Assembly (NCBI GenBank): GCA_030431355.1
Contig: JAUIJG010000253.1
Span: forward strand, 1 to 7,752
Direction: 5' to 3'
Length of the DNA: 7,752 bases
DNA from: a bacterium
GTDB taxonomy: Bacteria > Cyanobacteriota > Vampirovibrionia > Obscuribacterales > Obscuribacteraceae
Made by a program: the position numbers and the translations under genes. Under the pieces are notes generated by a model, which did no database searches, had not been told where the DNA came from, and worked only from the letters and a program-made list of their open reading frames with translations. Below, in pieces: positions 1 through 6,000 of this stretch (its first letter is position 1; each line of letters starts with the position of its first letter).

Positions 1-6
1 CATCTT

Positions 7-23
7 CACTGAACAAATCAGTG
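7..23. repeat. Perfect 6-bp inverted repeat with 5-nt spacer
   Basis: CACTGA and TCAGTG flank the spacer ACAAA, 20 bases before the start of the opine dehydrogenase gene. No T-run follows, so it does not look like an intrinsic terminator of an upstream gene. It overlaps the candidate -10 at 22-27 by two bases, which would suit a small operator. A 6-bp stem can also arise by chance. Confidence 0.3.
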
Positions 24-27
24 TAAT
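22..27 (+). promoter_or_regulatory. Candidate -10 element for the opine dehydrogenase gene
   Basis: TGTAAT matches TATAAT at five of six positions and would place transcription start about nine bases before the ATG at 43. The matching -35 would fall at or before the window edge and cannot be judged. No Shine-Dalgarno sequence is visible between this element and the ATG. Confidence 0.2.
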
Positions 28-42
28 CTTCTGGTGTCCTGA

Positions 43-1215
43 ATGAAGTTAGATTTTGTAGAGTCGACAGGCTCTATCTCTGTTAATGCGTCCAGCATTG
101 CTACCAGTATCGATACCAACCAGTTCGCGCCTCTGAGAACTGCGAACAGATCTGTCGGAGTTATTGGTTTTGGTAACAGCGCTCACGCTCTCGGTTCCTA
201 CCTCGCATCGAAGGGACATAGTGTCAGTTTTCTGACTAGAAGTGTCGATGATAAGGAGCGTTCTATCTCCTCTTTCGGTGCTTTCGAAAGTCAGTTCGAA
301 CCCGTGACTATCAGTACCGACTGGGAACAGGTTGTCTCGGGCTGCGATACGATATTTATCGCTACCGTGGCCACAGCCTACAGAGAGATTGCCGAAAGGC
401 TCGCATCAAGCTTGAGGGCAGACCAGGTTGTTATCCTCTTCTCCAGTAAGTTGGGCGGTGTGCTCGAATTTAAGAAAGCCTTAAAAGACGCAGGCGGAGC
501 GGATTGTTCCGTTATCGAGACCGATGCTCTTTTTGCTTGCCGTTTGCAGCCAGGCAACAAAGTATGGGTCAGAGGGGTGAAAAAGTGGAATCTTTACACC
601 GGTTGTTGCCCACAGTCCACCAGGGAATGTGGACAGAGGCTGACCGAATTCTTCCCTGACCTTCTGCCCGCGGATAACTTCATCCACCGGGGCCTCACTG
701 ATTTTGGTGCCCTGACCCACTCCCTCAATATGATAGTAAATATGAATGCCATAGACCGTCAGGAAGAGTATTCATTCTATTACGAAGGCTTCACTCCCAG
801 GACAATCAAACTTCTAGAGCAGATGGAAGATGAGTTCAATCAGGTGGCCTCAAGATATGGCACCAGTCTGATACCGGCCAAAGAGTTGCTGAACAAATAC
901 TATGGCTCCAGCACCAGGTCCCTTTACGACGCACTCACCTCGGTGCCGAACTATAAATACAGCAAATCTCCCAATACTCTCAATCATCGTTATCTGATCG
1001 AAGATGTTGGATGCACTCTCATTCCTCTTAAAGAGCTGGCTGAACTTGCCGGAGTCAAAATTCCTCTGGTCGACTCGGTTATCTGTATGGCCGGAATATT
1101 GACCGAGACTGACTTCGCCAGAGAAGGACGCACCCTTGAAAAACTAGGATTGGGCGGACTCACCTATGAAGAGGTGTGGCGGAAGATCAACAAGGGCTCT
1201 GTTCGTCCTCTTTAA
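43..1215 (+). CDS. Opine dehydrogenase-family NAD(P)-dependent oxidoreductase
   Basis: This 390-residue protein fits the octopine/nopaline dehydrogenase family. Those enzymes reductively condense the amino group of an amino acid with a 2-oxo acid such as pyruvate, or run the reverse reaction, in the cytoplasm. A Rossmann fold begins near residue 36 with the dinucleotide motif at 42-61 (G42-F-G44-N-S-A47, then SKGHSV). Alanine in place of the third glycine, and Arg66 at the end of the second strand, favour NADPH. The C-terminal domain has the family pattern T225-H226-S-L-N, then FYYEGFTPR (245-253), RYLIEDVG (316-323) and EGRTLEKLGL (361-370). H226 and D321 match by motif the catalytic His/Asp pair of known members. 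The length is normal. Residues 1-35 are a Ser/Thr-rich extension before the fold. The ATG at 43 directly follows an in-frame TGA (40-42), no other Met occurs before the fold, and no Shine-Dalgarno is seen. The substrate is unknown. A metallophore (staphylopine-type) role is possible, but its partner genes are not in this window. Confidence 0.9.
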   Translation: MKLDFVESTGSISVNASSIATSIDTNQFAPLRTANRSVGVIGFGNSAHALGSYLASKGHSVSFLTRSVDDKERSISSFGAFESQFEPVTISTDWEQVVSGCDTIFIATVATAYREIAERLASSLRADQVVILFSSKLGGVLEFKKALKDAGGADCSVIETDALFACRLQPGNKVWVRGVKKWNLYTGCCPQSTRECGQRLTEFFPDLLPADNFIHRGLTDFGALTHSLNMIVNMNAIDRQEEYSFYYEGFTPRTIKLLEQMEDEFNQVASRYGTSLIPAKELLNKYYGSSTRSLYDALTSVPNYKYSKSPNTLNHRYLIEDVGCTLIPLKELAELAGVKIPLVDSVICMAGILTETDFAREGRTLEKLGLGGLTYEEVWRKINKGSVRPL

Positions 1216-1216
1216 C

Positions 1217-1768
1217 TTACAGAATATCCTTTGCGCCGCTAAATATTTTTCCTAGAAAAACTATAAAGACAAATATCCATAGAGGGATCAGCATCAAGTA
1301 TGCTTTCTTTCCAGTCAGTTTAAACTGCAAGAAGTCGGCTGCCACCAGGAAAAGACATGAACTTGAGATCAGGGTCAGTCCAAGACCCCCGGGCAGGTGC
1401 CAGACGTCCCGATTTTTGAAGATTATCCAACCAAGCAAAAACACCATCACGGCGCTGAGACCAAGTATTGAAACAGGCTTGAGCCGATCGTTTTTGTTCG
1501 AACTGGAATCCTCTTCTTCTCCTGATGAAGACTTATCTTTTTTGCCTCCGGCCATCATACGGACAAAAAGCAGGGCGTAGACGATCAATAGAATCGACAT
1601 CCCCACGGTATAAGTACTGCGCTCATCCCAGTTGAGAATATCTTCGGCGAAGTAGAAATAACCGGTAAATAGAGAATAAAGAATCAAACCCAAAAGACCA
1701 AGCACACCGACAATCATTAGCATTGAGAGTCCGGGGAAATCGTTGTTTGGGCTATTATTGTCCGACAT
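1217..1768 (-). CDS. Small five-helix integral membrane protein, function unknown
   Basis: I do not recognise a family for this 183-residue protein. It has five strongly hydrophobic segments, at about residues 16-40, 53-71, 98-117, 127-147 and 156-176. Between the second and third lies a low-complexity charged loop (73-97) rich in Gly, Lys, Ser, Glu and Asn. Positive residues (RMMAGGKKDK, and KLTGKK at 150-155) fall on alternate loops, and the acidic EDILNWDE loop (42-49) falls between. The positive-inside rule therefore puts the N-terminus and the long loop in the cytoplasm. There is no cleavable signal peptide, and no catalytic or transport motif is visible. The ATG at 1766-1768 has no Shine-Dalgarno but sits eight bases after a plausible -10, so the mRNA may be nearly leaderless. 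Its TAA is separated by one base from the stop of the convergent opine dehydrogenase gene. It could be a lineage-specific hypothetical protein. Confidence 0.8.
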   Translation of the reverse strand: MSDNNSPNNDFPGLSMLMIVGVLGLLGLILYSLFTGYFYFAEDILNWDERSTYTVGMSILLIVYALLFVRMMAGGKKDKSSSGEEEDSSSNKNDRLKPVSILGLSAVMVFLLGWIIFKNRDVWHLPGGLGLTLISSSCLFLVAADFLQFKLTGKKAYLMLIPLWIFVFIVFLGKIFSGAKDIL

Positions 1769-1776
1769 ATACTTTT

Positions 1777-1805
1777 AGTTTACTCGGTAGAGAACTAATG
1801 CTCAA
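1777..1805 (-). promoter_or_regulatory. Candidate sigma70-type promoter for the membrane protein gene
   Basis: On the - strand, TTGAGC (1800-1805, four of six consensus bases) and TAAACT (1777-1782, four of six) are separated by exactly 17 bp. The -10 ends eight bases before the ATG at 1768, so transcription would begin at or within a base or two of the start codon. This agrees with the absence of a Shine-Dalgarno sequence. Both boxes are imperfect and the call rests on spacing. Confidence 0.3.
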
Positions 1806-1834
1806 TGAGGGTAGTCTCAATCGTAAGCTTATAT

Positions 1835-1850
1835 CGGACTGTGCGGACTG
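1835..1850. repeat. Tandem 7-bp direct repeat, 9-bp period
   Basis: CGGACTG occurs at 1835-1841 and again at 1844-1850, in the 177-bp gap about 30 bp upstream of the candidate promoter of the membrane protein gene. It could be a small regulator-binding array or chance. The rest of the gap (1769-1945) shows no terminator with a T-run and no convincing gene. Confidence 0.25.
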
Positions 1851-1945
1851 CCGGGATGTCGAAATTGCCCCTGACCCTGGACCTAGAGCAGTGCCGTTGT
1901 CAGAGAAAATGCACTCTTGGTGGTGTCGTTTCCAGTGGTAATCTC

Positions 1946-2497
1946 TCAGTTTAAACTTGGAGTGATATCGTCCATGCTGATGGAATCAAACTGGTTCGTG
2001 GAGGTAAGACCCTTCCTGCGCATCTCCCTTCTTTTGACTTTGTCTTCATCCTTGTGCTCCATGGAAGAGAGGAGCTTCTCGTAAGAAGAGCGCAAACTCA
2101 AAGTCTCCTTATCAGATTCGCCCAGGATTTTTGTTTTTGCACTCACAGCCCATTCATAATAGGAACAGGCTGTCTCTAGTTGGCCGGCACAATGATAGAG
2201 AATGGCGAGGTTCTGTCCGATGGTGGCAGTGTCTATATGGTCTTCTCCCAGTCTACGTTTGTAAATTTCCAGAAGTCTTGTCAACACAGGAGCGCCATGG
2301 TCATAACTCTCCAAATTGAAATAGATTTGAGAAAGTAGCTCCAGGGTTATAGCCAGATGATAGTCATCGGGTGGATAGGTCTCAGCTATGGCCAGGGCGC
2401 CAAGGCAATTTCCTTCTGCCCTGGTAAAGTTACCCTCTGAAATGGCTTGTTTAGCCAGTTGTATTAATGTCGGCCACTTCTCTCTGTTGTCAATCAA
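1946..2497 (-). CDS. Kinesin-light-chain-type TPR repeat protein
   Basis: The 183-residue product is almost entirely tetratricopeptide repeats of the 42-residue kinesin-light-chain type. Three consecutive repeats lie at about residues 11-51, 52-92 and 93-133. Signature positions include G22/A27/A34, the LGEDHIDTAT inter-repeat turn (83-92) and NLAILYHCAGQLETA (96-110). Such repeats form helical superhelices that bind other proteins; no enzymatic domain is present. The tail is a charged basic stretch (about 147-163) followed by a polar, probably disordered end. There is no signal peptide or membrane helix, so it is probably cytoplasmic. The only available start in this frame is TTG at 2495-2497. 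The frame is closed upstream by a TAG, and no ATG or GTG lies between. A five-codon ATG-started reading frame (2494-2511) ends in a TGA overlapping that TTG, so either translational coupling or a one-base deletion is possible. The partner is unknown; the nearby large HEAT protein is one candidate. Confidence 0.8.
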   Translation of the reverse strand: MIDNREKWPTLIQLAKQAISEGNFTRAEGNCLGALAIAETYPPDDYHLAITLELLSQIYFNLESYDHGAPVLTRLLEIYKRRLGEDHIDTATIGQNLAILYHCAGQLETACSYYEWAVSAKTKILGESDKETLSLRSSYEKLLSSMEHKDEDKVKRREMRRKGLTSTNQFDSISMDDITPSLN

Positions 2498-2530
2498 GAA
2501 TGCATACTCATGGAAAGGAAGACAGGTGAG

Positions 2531-2540
2531 ATTCCGGAAT
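2531..2540. promoter_or_regulatory. Perfect 10-bp palindrome near the TPR gene transcription start
   Basis: ATTCCGGAAT is perfectly self-complementary. It lies just inside the predicted 5' untranslated region of the TPR gene, within about 5-15 bases of the start implied by the -10 at 2551-2556. The position suits a repressor operator. With no loop it would not form a stable RNA hairpin. No regulator gene is visible in the window. Confidence 0.25.
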
Positions 2541-2550
2541 GCCTTTTCCT

Positions 2551-2580
2551 ATTTTACAGCCTCGACAATCTAATCGCCAA
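2551..2580 (-). promoter_or_regulatory. Candidate sigma70-type promoter for the TPR gene
   Basis: On the - strand, TTGGCG (2575-2580, four of six) and TAAAAT (2551-2556, five of six) are separated by 18 bp in the 102-bp gap after the HEAT gene tail. Transcription would start near 2544, giving a leader of about 47 bases before the TTG start. No good terminator precedes it: the only fold near the HEAT stop pairs GCCAA with TTGGC over a 15-base loop and has no T-run. Confidence 0.35.
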
Positions 2581-2599
2581 ATTTCGCTTTTCCAATTGG

Positions 2600-2992
2600 C
2601 TACCTGGCGTTCACTCCATCAGCAATCTTCAAATAGATCGCAGCATCCACTTTGTATCCTTCCACTGCACTTTCGGTTTCGATTGTCTCTAGAATGCTAA
2701 CGGCATTGCTCAAGTCTACTCCGGTACGAGCACCGATCTCAAGGAGACTGCCGGCGGCGGCCAATCGGACTCTTTCGTTGGGAGAGTTCATGGCCACTTT
2801 CAAAACCGCGATTCTCGGATCTGTTATGTCTCTTGCCGCAGATTGTTTTGAAGCTGCGAATATTGCTTCAATTACTCTCTGGGAGTTGTTATCGTCTTTC
2901 AGCGCCTCTTGAATATTGAGGGCTCTCTGGGCTGGAGTGGTGGTGGTGTCTTTAGCAGTGTCACGCCATATCTGAACCACAGAGTCACGCAA
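2600..2992 (-). CDS. HEAT-repeat fragment, probable frameshifted C-terminus of the large HEAT protein
   Basis: This 130-residue ORF is all-helical with a clear HEAT-like repeat at about residues 57-88, including DPRIAVLKVAMNSPNERVR and LAAAGSLLEIG. It starts 25 bases after the stop of the 1565-residue HEAT ORF and would need a TTG start (2990-2992) without a convincing Shine-Dalgarno. The same frame stays open upstream to 3040. The extra codons read GNKAEEALYK, which joins smoothly to the end of the large ORF as ALAAS-GNKAEEALYKLRDSV. The simplest reading is that this is the severed C-terminal part of one 1704-residue protein, with one surplus base between 3018 and 3040. Translated alone it would be a two-to-three-repeat helical stub with no known function. 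The TAG stop is at 2600-2602. Confidence 0.65.
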   Translation of the reverse strand: MRDSVVQIWRDTAKDTTTTPAQRALNIQEALKDDNNSQRVIEAIFAASKQSAARDITDPRIAVLKVAMNSPNERVRLAAAGSLLEIGARTGVDLSNAVSILETIETESAVEGYKVDAAIYLKIADGVNAR

Positions 2993-3017
2993 TTTATAGA
3001 GTGCTTCTTCTGCTTTG

Positions 3018-3040
3018 TTACCTAGAGGCGGCCAGCGCTT
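3018..3040 (-). other. Frameshift junction joining the two HEAT ORFs
   Basis: The large frame ends GCC-GCC-TCT-AGG-TAA at 3018-3020. The tail frame opens just after a TAG at 3041-3043. A switch between them must therefore fall in these 23 bases. The whole span 2600-7715 is 5116 bases, which is 1705 codons plus one base. Dropping the A of AGG gives ...AAS-GNKAEE..., and dropping the T of TAA gives ...AASR-NKAEE.... No homopolymer longer than three bases occurs here, so a classic slippery error site is absent. Confidence 0.6.
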
Positions 3041-6000
3041 CTAGTACCGGATAGGTCTTATGGTGACCGTTGGCGACGATTGTGTCGATCAGTTGACTCT
3101 GGATGGTTGCGTCGGCGGTGTATGGTGCCCTTTGTGTATTTTGCAAGTCCAGCGCTTTGGCTGCTGTTATCGCGGCCTCTTCTTTTGTTATCGCTCTTTC
3201 TCCGTTTTTGTCCTTCTTTGTCAGTTCGTCGAGACCCTTAAGAAGCCAGCGACGGGCTTCTTTGTCCATGCTTCTCTCGCCGGTGAGACCGGTTTGGATT
3301 GCCCAGAATACATAGTCTCTGTTCTCCACTCCCGGTTTGGCTAGATTGTAGAAGGCTTCGGCTGCTTTTCTCTGGGCCCATGCCGATTCGTTGCTTGAGA
3401 AAGGCTGTCCGCCATCTACAAGAATGTCCATCAGAGCCATTTTAGCCATCATTCCTTCTTTAGATCTGAGAGCGGCTCTATCTATGAGTCTTTCAAACTG
3501 ATTGTTCCTGGTCGTTGTAACTTCGTCTCTTCTATTGTTTCTTGCTTTTGCTTCTTCCCTGTCTATTGTGGAGCGGTAGCTGAATATCCAGCTTACGGTG
3601 CCGCCGAAGCCACTATAGACTTCCTTGGCTGCTTTATCTCCTTCGCTGTCCCTATAGCTATTGAATCTGGTGCCATCGAGTAAAGAGAAGCTACTGTCCC
3701 GCCAGTCTTCCACAAAGCTTTCCGTGGATTTTCCTGATGCTTTGATTTCTGCCGCCAGATCATCCCAGCCTTCCATTGGGTCTCTCATTAACGCTGCGGC
3801 GGTTCTCTCGAACTCTTTTCTGTATTCTTCCGAGCTGGGGTCTAGTCTTTCCGTGACGAATTTGATGTCGAAGAGACGAGCTGATACTGTGGGGTCTGTT
3901 TCGGTCTGGGCAAGCAGCAGGACCATCGGTCTCAGTTTGGGATCCTTCAGGGTTTCCATTGCTTTCAGAGCTTCGTAGCGAACGGAAGCATCCCAGTCTT
4001 TGTCGATACCTCTTTCTCTCTCATTGCCTTGACCCGATTCTTCTTTCGAATCTCCTTGCAATGCCACTATGGCTCTTTTTACCGATTCAGGGACATTTTC
4101 ATCTTCAAGCATCTCTGCTCTTCTGTTCTCGTCTCCGGCAACAGCCTCTCTAAGAACAGTCAAAGCGCCTCTGGAGCCAAGGTCGGTCAAAGTTTGGATA
4201 GAAGCTTTTCTAATTGCCGGAGAGAAGTCGGCGAAACTTGCTGATTTTTGATTGATAAATCCGATAAGAGTTTGTTCGGTGTAGCTTTTCTGGCTCTGGT
4301 CGCCATCTTCAATAATCGGCTTCACCGCTTTTATTAGCTCTACTCGTTCTTGCACTATTTGCGGGGTCAAAGAAGAGAAGTTCTCTTTGAAAAGTCTGTC
4401 TGTATCTCTGAGCATCTCGACGGTGTAGTCTCTGACAAGACTGGCAAGCCGCGGATTTTGCTCGTTGAGAATCTTAATACCTTCCGGGGTGAGGGCGCCC
4501 ATGGCTCTGGTGGCCAGGGGCACATCGTCGCCTTTGACCAGGGCGGCAATCGATTCATAAGCTTTCACTTGCAGGGCTTTCGATTCTGCGCTGTCACTGC
4601 CATTTACCAGGTCAAGGATTGCCGAAGCTGCGTTCAACTTTCTTTCGCCGCTACTGTCTTCGGATACTAGCTCTTGCTTCAGTACTTCCATGCCATTGCG
4701 GGCAAACTTTCCAGGTTCGGACGAGTCTTTGCCGAGCATCTCCGAATAGGAGCGGATCATGGACTTTCTGGTGTCCGGGTTCGCTTCGGAATTGGCGAAG
4801 ACCATAAGAGCTGCCGCTGTTCTATGGTCGGGATTCTTAGAATTGATGGAGACATTTTTTAAGAAGCTCTCCACCGCATTAGCGCTAAGTCCGACTTTCA
4901 AGCTGTCTTCTTTGAACTGTTCCTGGGCGGTTAACTCAACTCTCTCTTGAATCTTAAGAGCATCAACTGTGACACCAAGTCTCAAAATTGCTTCGGCTTT
5001 TTCTCTATCGGTAGAGCTTTCTGCCGCAACCACGTCCTGAAGAATTCCGGCTACCTCTCTTCCGTCGGCTACTCCGAGCTGTAGAGCCAGATCACTGGAT
5101 GCCACCAGTCTGGACTCTTCTTTGGGGGATTCAATCTCTCTTCTCAAGAAATTTGCCAGATCAGATCTTTTCAACACCTGGGATTCGGTTCTGGCATCGG
5201 ATACTTTTGTCTCGGTTCTACTACCGCCATGGGGACCTTGCATCGGTGTGGTGACTTCGTAGGTATATCTTCCTATTTCTATATCTCTTTCGCCGATGGT
5301 GTCGGGGATAGTGCCGTCTTCGTTTCGGGAGAGCTGGAGAAGAGCCAGGGCTGCTGCAGTTTGAACAGCTCTGTTTTGCTCTTCGGCATAGCCCAGGTGT
5401 CCTTTACTTTTATCGCTCAAATAGGCGAGATCTGAGCTTCTGTTTTTAACTTTTGAACCGTCAGGCATGAACCTGTCCATGAGTACTCCTTTGTACTCAT
5501 CAATTTTTTCCTGGCTTGAATCGCCTTCTATCAGGGCCCGTGTCTTTTCAATGATCTCTTTGACTTCGGGATTCTCTTTTTCTCCGGTAAGAAGGGTGTT
5601 ATATCTATCCAGTTCGGCAATCTTGCCTTTTTTCGTGTCGATTTCTGGGACAGTTGCCTCTTCCGGTTTCTGGTCACCCTGACCATCAAGACCCTGTCTT
5701 AGAGCAGCTCTTGTAGGATCGTTCCTGCCGATTTCGCTCATGCTTTCTACCTGGTGGTAGATGTCTTGTCCGATAATGAGAGCGAATGGGAGTTCAGTCA
5801 TCTTGGCGCCGAACTCAGCCGGTGTATTGATTCTGTTCAGCCACTTGGAACCTTTGATCTGAGCTTCCACCAGGGCCTCTACACTCTGCCCGGCTTTTGC
5901 CACTTCCGCACCACCGGTCAAATTCCTCGCCATTCTCCAGCCGCCAGCTCCGAGACCCAGGGCGGCATCGCCGACAAAATAAAGTCCGCGTGCCATCTGT

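Noticed and set aside
481..720. A 79-codon open frame on the - strand inside the opine dehydrogenase gene
   Set aside because: It is antisense to conserved family motifs and has no recognisable content.
1246..1260. TTTTTC-CTA-GAAAAA as a bidirectional terminator for the convergent pair
   Set aside because: The stem is only six pairs, nearly all A/T, lies within coding sequence and is not followed by a T-run on either strand.
1176..1580. A 134-codon open frame on the + strand overlapping the ends of two genes
   Set aside because: It overlaps the opine dehydrogenase in another frame and is antisense to a convincing membrane protein; its own translation shows no domain.
1723..1941. A 72-codon open frame on the + strand covering the 177-bp gap
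   Set aside because: Its first part is antisense to the membrane protein start, the remainder (an ATG at 1798) is short and low in structure, and no Shine-Dalgarno supports it.
2576..2600. GCCAA/TTGGC pairing as a terminator after the HEAT tail
   Set aside because: A five-pair stem over a 15-base loop with no T-run is too weak, and it overlaps the candidate -35 of the next gene.
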